Shown here: positions 47,108 through 58,918 of the stretch, piece by piece | How positions within the stretch are numbered: position 1 is the stretch's first letter | How the letters are laid out: the number at the start of each line of letters is the position of its first letter | Source of the DNA: Balaenoptera acutorostrata | Taxonomy: Eukaryota; Chordata; Mammalia; Artiodactyla; Balaenopteridae | NCBI RefSeq assembly: GCF_949987535.1 | Contig: NC_080075.1 | Span: 4,324,606 to 4,388,605, forward strand | Direction: 5' to 3' | Length of the DNA stretch: 64,000 nucleotides | The notes under the pieces: generated by a model | What the model was told of the DNA's origin: nothing | The model's input: the letters and a program-made list of their open reading frames with translations, nothing else | Database searches by the model: none | Translations under genes and position numbers: made by a program

Positions 47108-47522
47108 TGTATTCGTTTTGTAGAGCTGCCATAATAAAGGGCTGGGTGGTTTAAAAAACAGAAATTTATTCTTGCATTCCTGGAGGCTGGATGTCCAAAA
47201 TCAAGGTGTCAGCATCGTTGATGCCTTCTGAGGATTGTGGGTGAAGGTTCTTTTCCAGCCCTCTTTTTTTGGGTTGTGGTTGGACATCTTCTCTCTCTTT
47301 CTCTACACATTGTCTTCCCTCTTTGTGTATCTCTGTCTGTATCCTAATTTCCCTCTTTTATAAGGACATTAGTCCCGTTGAGGTAGGGTCCACCATAATG
47401 ATCTCACCTTAACTTGATTACCTCTGTAAAGACCCTGTCTCTAAATAAGGTCATATTTTGAGGGCTTGAGGGTTAGAACTTCAACATACAAATTTGGGGG
47501 GAACACAGTTCAATCCATAACA
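47108..47522 (-). mobile_element. MaLR LTR (MLT1-type), antisense, near full length
   Basis: It begins 'tgtattcgttttgtagagct', passes 'aatttattcttgcattcctg', 'ataaggacattagtcccgtt' and 'gacctgtctctaaataagg'-like sequence near 47430-47455, and ends 'cacagttcaatccataaca'. Start and end signatures are both present. No 5-bp TSD could be confirmed. Confidence 0.88.
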
Positions 47523-49180
47523 TTTAGCAAAATGATTATAAATTATTTTTTATACATTACCACGGTGTAAGTAATCAAGTTGGGACAAAGAAAAACATGA
47601 CTATGAAATTTCTGTAGCGCTTGGATAAATTTAGTACATATAATATACATGGTCAGTGGAGTACCAAGCAGCAGTGGGGCAGACCAGAGGGTACAGTGAC
47701 GTTAATGCCTCAGCCAAGATGCAAATAATAGAAGATGTATTTTCTACAGAGATTTTAAAATCAATAACAAAACAGACCAAAAGTCATTTGTTGATGTAAG
47801 TTCTAACAATTGCTGCAGTTACCTTTAAGTTTTAATAACATATATCGGCTTCAAATTTGCATATTTTTATTTCTTATCTAAAATGAATATGGTCTTGCAG
47901 ATGGCCTTCAACTTGGAAAACTCCTAGTTAACACAGCCCTAATTCTACCAAGCGGAAGGAGTTCACACATTCATTACATTCATTTTGAGAATAAGTAAGT
48001 GATGGTTGGAGTTATTCAAGCTCATTTGAGGCACAGATCTTGTCTTTAACGTCTTTGGTTCTACATTTCCCTGTAGCTTGTAAAAATGTCACAGTTGCCA
48101 TTACCAATAGTGATACATTGCCCTCCAATTTTGTGGTGATAACAATTTTATCCAGGGAACGCTCCATACTCCTTTTCAAGGTAGAAACTCTTCTATACTC
48201 AGAAGGTCATATTTAGTAAAAAGATTTTTTCCCCCTTTGTTCAGAAGAAGAGCTTCATTTTTGCCTATGATGTACCATTTAAATAAAGAAGATTTCTGAA
48301 GGAAGCTACCCAAAAGAGAGAGGGAACATACCAAGTAACAGTAAAAATAGTAAAACAGAGTGGTTAGAAATGTTTTTATCATGATGAAAAAGCAGAACGA
48401 TTCCCATCAGCTGTACAGCTCTTAGGAGGGGGCTTACAAAGAGAAGACCCTATTTTAGCAGAGTAGAAATGTCCCCAAAATTATAAAAAGTGTGATTCAG
48501 ATACACAGCTCCTTTTCACTTATATCATGAGAAAGCTTATCATTGTGTGCTCGTTTGATGAAATCTAGGACAGAAACTTGTCAGGGAAAAGAAGTCAAGG
48601 AGAAGGGAAAAAAGGTTCAAAAGTAGCTGAAATATTCTCCAGAGGAAGTTCCTGAGTTAAAAGAAGTAGTCAGTCTACCAGATATCTAGGATTCTGGCAG
48701 AACAGCTGAAATTTCAAAAAGGACAAAGTTGGACATTGTTATATGTTTTGATTGAAACTTTGGAAATTTAGGGAAAGAAAGTCCTAGTAGGATTTATAGC
48801 AAGGTGTCACTCAACAGTCTGGGTGGCACGAGTGGGAGGAATAGCCCTGCCCCGGCTGTTGCAGGGATTTGGGGTTGAGGTTTGATGACGCCAGCTCTCC
48901 TCTCGATACTTTAAGAGAATCTGAGGAGGCTGCTGGGAGGAAGAGAATGGATACAGGCAGAACTTCTGGGAAGTTGGGAAAGCCCATGGGGATTGGGATG
49001 AAAGAGGAAGGACAGTTTGGACAGATATTCTCACCTAAGCTGTTGCCGAGTAGCCTAATTTTCAAGTTCCACAGCATTTGGCCTAATTTTAAATAGCCAG
49101 ACATAGTTGAAAAGATACAACCAAATAGAGAATGGAGGCCAACAATTAGAAAAAGATCCTTGAAGTCAGTAAATGGTGTA
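47523..49180. other. Unique DNA
   Basis: No gene or repeat recognised. The overlapping frames at 48807-49104 on both strands share no conserved domain. Confidence 0.45.
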
Positions 49181-49207
49181 AGGAAAAAAAAAAAAGAAAG
49201 AAAGAAA
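49181..49207. repeat. A-rich (AAAG)n tract
   Basis: A12 followed by three GAAA units. Confidence 0.9.
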
Positions 49208-49214
49208 CCTTATT

Positions 49215-49425
49215 GTGTTGTGCGGAGGAACACCTATTGCATAGTGAGACAACCCAAGTTTAAATTCCAGCTACACCACTCTACTAGCTGTATGATCTTG
49301 GGCAGTTTATTTAATCTTTCGACTTAGTTTCCGCATCCATAAAATAGGGATGACAGTATCATCTGCCTCCCACGATTGTAAAAGTACATTGGAAGTGTTT
49401 AGAACAATGCCTGACACTTAGTTTC
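49215..49425 (+). mobile_element. MIR SINE
   Basis: 'taaattccagctacaccact', 'tactagctgtatgatcttgg', 'gcagtttatttaatctttcg', 'catccataaaatagggatga' and 'gaacaatgcctgacacttag' give an almost complete MIR in order. Confidence 0.9.
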
Positions 49426-49545
49426 CTCTTTTTTTTTTTTCTTTTTGAGCAATTATTAATCATAAAAAAAAAAAGTGAGAACTTGATCGAAGAGAGAAAC
49501 CTGTTAAAATTTTCAGAGTAATCTAAACACCAAGTTTTATTTTTG

Positions 49546-49908
49546 CTTAATTTTTTTTATTGTGGTTAAGAATACTTAACATAAGATCTACCTTCAACAA
49601 TTTTTTAAATGTATGGTTCAGTGTAGTTAATTAGAGGCTGGATGTTTAGGGCAGCTCTCTGGAACTTATTTATCTTGCATAATGGAACCTTGATATCCAT
49701 TGAACTACATCTCGGGACTTCCCTGGTGGTCCAGTGGTTAGGACTCCATGCTTCCACTGCAGGGGCACGGGTTCCATCCTGGTCAGGGGACTAAGATTCT
49801 GCATGCCATATGGAGGAGCCGAAAATAATAATAATAATAAGCATGCACTACATCTCTCCATTTCTCCCTGTTCTCAGTCCCTGGCAACCACCGTTCTACC
49901 CTCCATGT
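49546..49908 (-). mobile_element. Old L1M 3' end, antisense, split by a SINE
   Basis: T-rich start with 'ttattgtggttaagaatact', 'ggttcagtgtagttaattag' and 'cagtccctggcaaccaccgt' are the antisense L1M 3' end. A CHR SINE at 49714-49856 interrupts it. Confidence 0.75.
49714..49856 (+). mobile_element. CHR-type SINE (short form) nested in L1M, with TSD
   Basis: 'gggacttccctggtggtcca', 'gtggttaggactccatgctt' and an (AAT)n tail. A 10-base TSD, 'actacatctc', lies at 49704-49713 and 49857-49866. Confidence 0.95.
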
Positions 49909-50240
49909 TACAGCATCATTTACAATAGCCAAGATATGGAAACAAACTTAATGCCCAATGACAGATGAGTGGATAAAGAATCACTTTGCTGTACAGCAGA
50001 AACCAACACAACATTGTAAGGCAACTATACTCCAATAAAAATTTAAAAATAAAAAAATTAAAAAGAAAATGTGGCATGTACATAGTAAGAAATATTACCC
50101 AGTCTTAGAAAAGAAGGAAATCCTGTCCTATTCAACAACATGGATGAACCTCGAGGGCGTTATGCTAAGTGAAATAAGCCAGTCATGGAAAGACATATAG
50201 GTGTACGATTCCACTTATGTGAAGTATCTAAACCCAATTT
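49909..50240 (+). mobile_element. Old L1M ORF2/3' fragment, sense, split by a young L1 tail
   Basis: 'tttacaatagccaagatatg', 'atgagtggataaagaa', then after the insert 'aaaatgtggcatgtacatag', 'caacatggatgaacctcgag' and 'gtgaaataagccagtcatgg' form one L1M ORF2 end. Confidence 0.8.
49981..50062 (+). mobile_element. Very short young L1 tail nested in L1M
   Basis: 'tcactttgctgtacagcaga', 'gtaaggcaactatactccaa', AATAAA and an A-rich end interrupt the L1M sentence 'gataaagaa | aaaatgtgg'. A short 'aaagaa' repeat at both edges is consistent with a TSD. Confidence 0.88.
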
Positions 50241-50879
50241 AAATTCAACTTCTGTGGGCCTTTCAAACATATGTAAAGTATTTCAGTATTTTCTTGTTTT
50301 GAGTGATCTAAAAATTGAAAATGCTTTTAAAAATAGAAGAAAAGCCAATTCTTAACCATTTTCAACCTGAAAAATCTAGATGGGAAAGAGTCTTATGAGA
50401 AAGCTCCTTGTTTTGACATTTTTGCTCTTTTCTTTTTCGGAAGAGAAGTTAAGTAAAACACTTGGATATTGGAATGCCAACATGAACTGAGTCATCGGGT
50501 AGTAAAGTTAATTTTCTAGTAAGTGCAGTTAGCTCTAAGCCTATCACCCCCATAGAAGGAGAGGCGTATTCAAACTGAAACACACAGAATCCAAACATCT
50601 GAGTTATACATTTTCCTAGTATAACATAGCTTTTCTCTGTATGGGCCCAGATGTTACATGAGTCTATCCAAGAAAAACAAAACAAAATAGAAATATTGTG
50701 TTCAGTGAGTAGAGTATTAAACTCTTGGGCAACTGACACAGCTTGTCTCCCCTGAGAGGGTAGGAACATGCTGGGTTTTCCTAATCGAATCTTGAGCTGG
50801 GGGTCCATGTTCCCATATCCCCTTCCCTTCCAGAAGGTGAGCCGATCGTGAGCATGCCAACACCGGCATATTATTGGGA
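50241..50879. other. Unique DNA
   Basis: A 146-codon frame on the minus strand (50889-50449) shows no recognisable domain or motif. Confidence 0.45.
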
Positions 50880-50880
50880 A

Positions 50881-51012
50881 TTCATTCATTCAGAAAATAT
50901 TTATCGCCCACCTATGATGTTCCATGCATGGAGATAGACCCTGGGGACGGAACCCTGCAGCGCTGCACTCACAGAGTTTAAATCCTCTCGTGGGAAGACA
51001 GACAATACACAG
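50881..51012 (-). mobile_element. L2-type 3' end, antisense
   Basis: 'ttcattcattcagaaaatat', 'ttatcgcccacctatgatgt' and 'gatagaccctggggacggaa' are the reversed L2 3' end. Confidence 0.65.
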
Positions 51013-51439
51013 CGAAACAAGTAAGATCATTCCAGATAAGCATAAGTTTCATGAAGAAAGAAAACACAGTAATGAGACACAGAATAGGCTGTCAAGACAT
51101 TTTTGTGGAATGAAAGAAGGAAAACAGTTCCTCTACAAATGTCCTCTTGGCAACCCCTCCAGGCAACACAGATGCCCTCTTCCTAAGGTTACTGGTGGTG
51201 AATTTTCTTCCTCACCAGCTATGCAATAAAAGTCCATAAAGAAAGAGTCTCCTGGTCCCCGTCTTGTCTCCCTACACCCGCCCCCCACCCCAAAACACAC
51301 AGACACACACAAGTTTCATCATAGAAGCCAATTTGGCTGTTCTTGGAAAAACTCTCAGTCAAGTTCCTCAATCTGATTATACATAAAACCTTTTGAGTGC
51401 TTTCTATAATCCAGGTGTTGGCCCCCAAACTGTACATGT
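51013..51439. other. Unique DNA
   Basis: No gene recognised. A C-rich stretch lies at 51279-51312 ('cgccccccaccccaaaacac'). Confidence 0.45.
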
Positions 51440-51622
51440 TTATTCACATACAACACACACGATAGCATTATCATCTAGGTAATATTTTTATCCCCCTTTT
51501 ACAAATTAGAATGTTAAGGCACAGAGGAATTTAGTAACTTGCTGAAGGTCATACATCTGCTAAACGGCGGAGTCGAGATTTAAACCAAAGCAATCTGGCT
51601 TCAGGGTCTGAGCTCTTTCTTT
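51440..51622 (-). mobile_element. MIR SINE, antisense
   Basis: 'gataccatgg'-side sequence is unique; before it, 'tatccccctttt', 'aaggcacagaggaatttagt', 'aacttgctgaaggtcataca' and 'ctggcttcagggtctgagct' follow the reversed MIR core. Confidence 0.88.
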
Positions 51623-51944
51623 GATACCATGGAAAATGAAGGAGCCATAATAATAAGGATAAGGTATTTTCCTCCCCACGCCTCTCCTCAACATGTGTGC
51701 AGGCTTCCTCACCAAGTCTCTGAGTGCACAAGTTTTGTTTATTTGCAAGAAGAACCGGGAGAGCCATCATGGGGAGACATGTGCGTCATACCTGCAAGGG
51801 AGACATTCTTCTTTTCTCCTTCCCTGTGTTCCTCAAATACTTCTGTCAGAGAATCAGACTGACTCATGACTTCCTGATGCCTAGCATCTCTGGACTCCAG
51901 AAAAGATCAGGGTTGTGCCATTGGGGAGATGACATTTTGTTACA

Positions 51945-52105
51945 TGAAATTATGTTTTTATTTGTCCTCTCCCTCACTAAACTATACACTGCTAGAGGGT
52001 GTGGCTTATGACTTGGTTAGTATTTTATCCCCAGCATTTAGCAAAGTTCCAGAAACGTAAGGTTACTTATAAGGCACCTAGGAAATGAATGAATGAGTGA
52101 GTGAT
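51945..52105 (+). mobile_element. L2 3' end, sense
   Basis: 'aaactatacactgctagagg', 'ttatccccagcatttagcaa' and 'aatgaatgaatgagtgag' match the end of L2. Confidence 0.6.
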
Positions 52106-52874
52106 GAGATTACAACTCCAAACGTACATGTACTGAGTTCTTGATTGGTTTTGCCTCTTCCACGGTGGAATAGTCATTTTTGCAGAGAGCAGTGCACCAC
52201 CAAGCAGCAAAATGTGGTTGCCCTCAACTGGACCAACAAAATCAGCAAAAGAAAAATTAAGAGAATGAAAATAAGTGTTGCTTTGAACCCTTCTCCACCA
52301 AGGAAGCTCGATTTAGATCCTCTTATAAAATAATTCCTTTCATAAACATGCATTTGATCTCATCCACTCTTTCACGAATTATTCTTGTGTTTGGTGCTCT
52401 GTTTTGACTCCAAGCTCCCTTCTGGACCCCCATCTGTCAATAACGACATGTTACAATTATAACTTCCCCTCAGTCAAGTCTGCTAGTTTTCTCATACTCA
52501 GTTGCTATAGCACTTCAGCCTCCTTCTAAAGACCCTTGTTTTTAATACTGCACATTTTTCTCTACTATTCATTTACTTACGCCCTTTCACAGATTTTTGT
52601 CGACATGCGACTGACTTTGACACTTGACAGTTTTCTGAAGATTTTGCTAAGTAAATTGAAAATGGGGAGAGTACAACAGGAAATCAGCTGGTATCAGTAC
52701 AGGCTGTGCTTCCATGTTACATCATCTGAAACCCCACTACAGTCACCTCTACCCCACAGAGGGAGGATTCGTCTCCGTTTGGTATGAGTTCGTCATATTT
52801 GTTTACTGCTGTCATTGGTAGAATTTTCAATTGTAGACACTTGAAAACTTGGCTGAAAAAATAAAAACGGAATC
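52106..52874. other. Unique DNA
   Basis: No gene or repeat recognised. Confidence 0.45.
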
Positions 52875-53822
52875 GAGTGGGAGAAAATATCTGAAAATCA
52901 TAAATCTGATAAGAAGAGACTTGTATCCAGAATATATGAAGAATTCTTACAGCTCTACAATAAAAAGACACATAATGCCATTTAATAATGGAAAAGGTTT
53001 GGAATAAACATTTTTCCAAAGAAGACACACAAATGGCCAATAGCCCATGAAAAGATGGTCACCATTATTCATCATTAGGGAAATGCAAAGCAAAATCACA
53101 ATATTCAACTTCACGCTGACTTAGCATGGCTACCATCAAAAACTAAAGACAATAGCAACCATTGCCAGGAATGTGGCGAATTAGAACCCACATACTTTGC
53201 TGATGGGGATGTAAAATAGTGCAGCAACTTGGAAAACAGTTTGTAGTTCCTACAAATTTAAATATAGAGTTAACATGTGACCCAGCAATTCCATTCCTAG
53301 ATAAATACCCAAGAGAAGTGGAAATTATGTCCTCATAAATACTGATATTATTGCTCATAGCAGCACTATTCCTAACAGCCAAAACATAGAAACCCCAAAT
53401 GTTCATCAGCTGGTAGGTGGATAGACAAAATGTAGTACAGCCATACAAAGGAGTAATATTCTTCCACAGAAAGAATGCAGTATTGATACATGCTATAACA
53501 TGGACGAAACTCAAAAATATTAAGCTAATGAAAGAACCCAGACACAAAGGGTCATGCATTGTATAAACCTATATAAATGAAGGTCCAGAAGAGGCAAATC
53601 CACAGAGACAGAAAGTAGTTTAATAGTTCATAGGGAAGAAGGGGGAGTGACTGCATATGGGTATGGGATATTCTTTTAAGGATGATGAAAATGTTCTAAA
53701 ATTAGATTATGGTGATAGGTACACAATCCTGTGGATATACTAAAAACCATGGACTTGTACAATATAAATAGATGTATTTTATGATACATGAATTAGATCT
53801 CAATAAATTTGTTTAAAAAAAT
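52875..53822 (+). mobile_element. Old L1M 3' end, sense
   Basis: It runs from 'gagtgggagaaaatatctga' through 'aacatttttccaaagaagac', 'cccagcaattccattcctag', 'gcagcactattcctaacagc' to 'gatctcaataaatttg' and a short A run, covering the ORF2 end and 3' UTR. Stops and indels are abundant. A 138-codon minus-strand frame inside it is incidental. Confidence 0.9.
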
Positions 53823-54506
53823 GGAATACTATAGCCCTCCAAACGTCCTGAAAAATAGCTGTCATTGATTCAAGGTGGTTGTAACCTCTTTGGAAAAAGT
53901 TGAAAGGGCAAAATTATTTCACAAACTGAATTATCAGTGAGTGTGAGTGAGGCTGATTTTCATCTTTGAAGAACACATCACCATACGATTAGATATAAGT
54001 GCCAGAAGAGTGTTCGTCAGAAGAACATATATGTTTTGTATTTTCTTTTGTATTAATGCATCTCATTAAGTAATATATGTTTTTAAATTTACATATCTCA
54101 GAGGCAAACTCTGAAAACTTTTTAATCAATGGTTTTGATTTAAAATAGCATAAAAGGGACAAATTAATTTCAGAAATGAGTTTTTCTCATTTTCTGGACC
54201 CTTTGCTTCCTGGAGGATAATACAGGTGTTATTCCCTATGGGTAGAAAGTTTGTTGATTTTGTTTAGGTTTGTGGATTGTGAAGTAATTCATTCTACATC
54301 TGTGGTATTGGACTTGGGGATCACCGCTGAGGAGCAGCAATGATACCCTTCTTACATGTTGTCAGAACTTATACCTGTAGATTTTCCTAGCAGAATGTTT
54401 CCTCTAAAATAATAAGGTCTCAAGAGATAAAAAAGAGCAGGCACCTCATTTATGGTGTCATGTGGACTACCAAATGAGCACATGGATTTCGGGTGCATAT
54501 TTTTTC

Positions 54507-54508
54507 TG

Positions 54509-54532
<24 letters not shown>
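54507..54532. repeat. (TG)n microsatellite
   Basis: About 12 uninterrupted TG units. Confidence 0.97.
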
Positions 54533-54539
<7 letters not shown>

Positions 54540-56140
54540 CCAGAAGACTTCAGACCTCATTTCAAATTGTTAAATTGCATAGGAATGTGATTCTATACAT
54601 CAAGATGTTAACTCTCTTTATAATGAAGAAGTGAAACTAGCATGAAACTAGGGTATTTAATTTTGCAATCATATTTTAGTGAGAGAAGCCTGGTTTCTAT
54701 TGACTCAGTAGATTCTTGTCATATCAAATTTATTGTGGTTGAGTTTTGTTGAAGCAAACATATATAAATGTATAGGTTTCATGTATAATTGGGAAGCGTA
54801 GATAAAAATAATTTGACATTGAAATTTATACTTAAGAAATTGGGCACTTTGTTGCAATCAATTTTTCATTATGCTGTTGTGATCAATAGCTACAAATAAG
54901 ATATAAAAACTCTATTATTGATGGGGTGCATGTCAGTATAAAATCTGCAGTTTTCTATAGCATTTCAGGGGTGGAAAATTGTATTATACAGTTTCCAATG
55001 ATATTCATATTGCTCTGTAGAGAATACCTATTAAAATCAACGTACAGTAAGTCAACATGAGGATATTTTATAACATTGAGAAAGGGCACAGTGTATATAA
55101 AAAGACATAACTGTTTTTAAAATGTTACCTTCAATTCTTTTGTAAAGTGTTGGTTTGGATTGTTGAAATAATAAGGATACATGAATTTCTTACCATTGAA
55201 AAACTAGCCCAGCTTGGTCATTACCACGTCTGCTTACCTCAGAAAGCTGTTTGCCTTATGAAAATTACTAAATAAAATGTGTCTATTCTTCCCCCAACAC
55301 ACTTCACATCAGTGAGTATGCTTCAGAATAGCCACGGACCATACATTTATGAAAGGGCAACAGGGGAGTAAACGAGGAATGCAGAAGATCTTCAGACTCC
55401 AAAGAAATATGTTACACATGCTATTGGTCATGGTATTTCAGGTCCTAAAACTGTGATCACAAGCCCTATAGTCCCATTCACTTAGAAAATAAATATGATC
55501 TGAGCAATGAATGTAATAAGAAATATTTTGGTGCTTGATAACTAAAGAGTGGTGGATTTGACTGAGGATATTTGTTTCCTTTTAAAATTCTTGATCATTT
55601 TTTTGTTAACTTTACATGTGTTTTTTTTTTTTTTTTTGATTAATAAAACAATAGGTCATAAAGTTCTCAGATTTATTTTAAATAGCCAGACTACGTCTAA
55701 ATTACTTCACTCAATCACTTCTTCTTCAATGATAATCCATTTGGCAATAATATAAATACATTTTAATCTATGACAAATTGTGTCTATCTGCCCTATTTGA
55801 AACTGTACCAGTCTTACATTTTTTGTCATGGAAATAAGACTTGATAAAACAAATAGCTCCACAATGAGACTGATTGCATAAAGGTTCATACTATATTTAT
55901 AGTCAAATAATATTTATATTTATTCATTATCTGGACAAACGTGGCACTCTGTGGGGCACCTACACCTACTTATAAAGCATAAATGGAGATGAAATTCACC
56001 TAGAAATATTGATATTCCTATTTTGAAAGACATATTTCTAATTTAATGGATAATTTGTTTCCTAATAAAGTGATTATGAGTAAGCAGTATTTTGAAGGAA
56101 AGAAAGGATAAAAAATATGACTTACTGGGTGGCTAGAAAT

Positions 56141-56158
56141 TGTGTGTGTGTGTGTGTA
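56141..56158. repeat. Short (TG)n microsatellite
   Basis: About nine TG units. Confidence 0.9.
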
Positions 56159-56279
56159 GAAATATTCATCACTGATAAAATTCTATTATTGTACAAATAT
56201 TTATTAAGCCACACCCCCCAAAACTCTGGGAGAGTCAAAGACCATATAACTTAAGAAGTTTTTAATTTCATAGGGGAGC

Positions 56280-56633
56280 TGTATTAGTCTGTTTGGGCTA
56301 CCATAACAAAATACCATACTGAATGGCTTAGACAGAGAAATTTATTCTCTTACAGTTCTTCAAGCTTGAAGTCTAAACTCAAGGTATCAGCAATGCTAAT
56401 TTCTCTCTGTGTCCTTCTCACTGTGTCCTCAAACAATCTTTCCTCTGTGTGCAAGCTATTGGTATCTCTTCCTCTTCTTATAAAGACACCAGTCCTATTG
56501 GATTAGAACTCCACCCTGATGACCTCATTTAACCTTAACTACCTCTTTAGGGACCTCATCTCCAAATACAGTCACATTGCGGGTTAGGATTTCAACATAT
56601 AAATTTTGGTGGGACACAATTCAGTCCATACCA
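56280..56633 (-). mobile_element. MaLR LTR, antisense, near full length
   Basis: It begins 'tgtattagtctgtttgggct', runs through 'gaaatttattctcttacagt', 'ataaagacaccagtcctatt', 'gacctcatttaaccttaact' and ends 'cacaattcagtccatacca'. Start and end signatures are present. Confidence 0.88.
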
Positions 56634-57290
56634 TGAGCTAAGAAATGTGCCCAAGTGTCTTCAGTCTGTTTAGTGGGTGTCCTAAAAATGTTTTGGGATT
56701 TAGGAGAGGGGAACCATTTTAAAAATCTTTTAGGGTCTGACTATCAGTTATGTCATCCTTAAGATGAAGTGGGGATGGCCTAGGAGACATTTATGAACTT
56801 TTCAGTTTAAAACTACCAAGAATCATTGAAACTGTGATCAAAGTAGATTTCATACAACTGACAACCTGCAGGGTCTGAGAGCAGGCAGGTTTTTCTTGGG
56901 GGGAGATAGAACAGTGAGGGTGCCACTTGCTATGGGCACAGCCTGGGCAGAACAGAGATGGTCATGGCGGGCATGTGCAGAGAATGGCGAGCAGTGCCGT
57001 TTGGTGAGAACACAGAGGACCTGCAGGGAATCAGTGAGTACAACATCTAAACTGAGGAGTTACAAACGTCAGTGATAGCATGTTTTGATAGGGCTCCAAT
57101 GACAGCATTCTTAGCTTTTGAGCATGAAAGTAAATACACTTAAAGTGATCCTCAAAGACCCTTTATCTTACAGAAGAAAGGAAAACGGATGGCAATGTGA
57201 ATTAGTGGAAGAAGGGAGACAGGAGCCCACTGACACCATCATGATGCAGCCATAGAATCATGGTCCTTCTCAGGCTTCAAGCTGACCTTG
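56634..57290. other. Unique DNA
   Basis: No gene or repeat recognised. Confidence 0.45.
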
Positions 57291-57970
57291 TTGTATTGAT
57301 GAAAGAAATTAAAGATGATACAAACAGATGGAGAGATATACCGTGTTCTTGGATTGGAAGAATCAACATTGTGAAAATGACTATAGTACAGATTCATACC
57401 CAAAGCAATCTACAGATTCAATGCAATCCCTATCAAATTACCAATGGCATTTTTCACAGAATTAGAACAAAAAATTTTCAAATTTGTATGGAAACACAAA
57501 AGACCCTGTATAGCCAAAGCAATCTTGAGAAAGAAAAATGGAGCTGGAGGAATTAGGCTCCCTGACTTCAGACTATACTCCAAAGCTACAGTCATCAAAA
57601 GAGTATGGTACTGGCACAAAAACATATATATCAGTGGAAAAGGATAGAAAGCCCAGAAATAAACCCAGGCACCTATGGTCAATTAATCTATGACAAAGGA
57701 GGCAATAATAAGTGGTGCTGGCAAAACTGGACAGCTACATGTAAAGGAATGAAATTAGAACATTCTCTAACACCATATACAAAAATAAACTCAAAATGGA
57801 TTAAAGACTTAAATGTAAGACCAGATACTATAAAACTCCTAGAGGAAAACATAGGCAGAACACCCTTTGATATAAACCACAGCAATATCTTTTTGGATCT
57901 GTCTCCTAGAGTAATGGAAATAAAAACAAAAATAAACAAGTGGGACCTAGTTAAACTTAAAAGCTTTTGT

Positions 57971-58330
57971 GGGGCTTCCCTGGTGGCACAGTGGTTAAGA
58001 ATCCTCCTGCCAATCCAGGGAACATGGGTTCAAGCCCTGGTCCCAGAATATCCCACATGTTGTGGAGCAACTAAGCCCATGCACCACAACTACTGAGCCT
58101 GCACTCAAGAGCCTGCGAGCCACAACTACTGAAGCCTGCGTGCCTAGAGCTCATGTTCTGCAACAAGAGAAGCCACCACAATGAGAAGCCCATGCACCAC
58201 AACAAAGAGTAGCCTCTGCTCGCCGCAACTAGAGAAAGCTCACATGCAGCAACAAAGACCCAATGCAGCCAAAAACAAAAACAAACTTAAAAAAATAAAT
58301 GAATAAAAATTAAAATTTGATATAAAAAAG
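57971..58330 (+). mobile_element. CHR-type SINE (long form) nested in L1, with TSD
   Basis: Starts 'ggggcttccctggtggcaca', has B-box-like 'ggttcaagccc', and a long body containing repeated 'accacaactactgagcctgc'-type units and 'caactagagaaagctcaca'. The A-rich tail ends at the right TSD. The TSD core 'aaagcttttg' lies at 57960-57969 and 58331-58340 and reconstitutes the L1 reading when the SINE is removed. Confidence 0.95.
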
Positions 58331-58539
58331 AAAGCTTTTGCACTGCAAAAGAAACCATAAGCAAAATGAAAAGACAATCTACAGAATGGGTGAAAATATT
58401 TACAAATGATGTGACTGACAAGGAATTAATTTCCAAGATATAAAAACAGCTCATACAGCTCAATATCAAAACAAACAAACAAATAACCATATCAAAAAAT
58501 GGGCAGAATTTCTAAACAGACATTTCTTCAAAGAAGACA

Positions 58540-58835
58540 GGGCTTCCCTGGTGGCGCAGTGGTTGAGAATCTGCCTGCCAATGCAGGGGACACGGGTTCG
58601 AGCCCTGGTCTGGGAAGATCCCACATGCCGCAGAGCAGCTGGGCCCGTGAGCCACAATAACTGAGCCTGCACGCCTGGAGCCTATGCTCCACAACAAGAG
58701 AGGCCGCGATAGTGAGAGGCCTGCGCACTGCGATGAAGAGTGGCCCCCGCTTGCCACAACTAGAGAAAGCCCTCGCACAGAAACGAAGACCCAACACAGT
58801 CATAAATAAATTAAATAAATAAATAAATAAATAAA
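58540..58835 (+). mobile_element. CHR-type SINE (long form) nested in L1
   Basis: Starts 'gggcttccctggtggcgcag'. The A box is about 58552-58562 and the B box 'ggttcgagccc' is at 58595-58605. The body runs to 'caactagagaaagccctcgc', 'aacgaagacccaacacagtc' and an (AAAT)n tail at 58803-58833. It is closer to the expected SINE sequence than its neighbour at 57971. The right TSD comes only after about 83 further bases. Confidence 0.95.
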
Positions 58836-58918
58836 GCATGACACAAATTGAGCAATGTGAACACCATCAAGCTTTAAAAAAGAAAAAAAAAAAAAGAAAC
58901 AGTTTAAAAAAAAAAAAA
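58836..58918 (+). other. Probable SINE 3' transduction segment
   Basis: Between the SINE (AAAT)n tail and the right TSD lies non-SINE, non-L1 sequence ('catgacacaaattgagcaat', 'gtgaacaccatcaagcttta') with two further A-runs. The TSD 'aaagaagaca' occurs at 58530-58539 and 58919-58928. The segment was therefore part of the inserted RNA or added later within the tail. Confidence 0.7.

Larger units (their letters stand above)
53823..56279. other. AT-rich unique DNA
   Basis: No gene or interspersed repeat recognised over about 2.4 kb apart from simple repeats listed separately. A T-run of about 18 lies at 55621-55638. Confidence 0.5.

Noticed and set aside
49546..50240. L1 twin-priming (5' inversion) at the opposed L1M fragments
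   Set aside because: The antisense part includes a 3' terminal T-rich end, so the two fragments look like separate insertions rather than one inverted copy.
50449..50889. 146-codon minus-strand frame as a gene
   Set aside because: No motif or splice context recognised; length is within chance for 64 kb.
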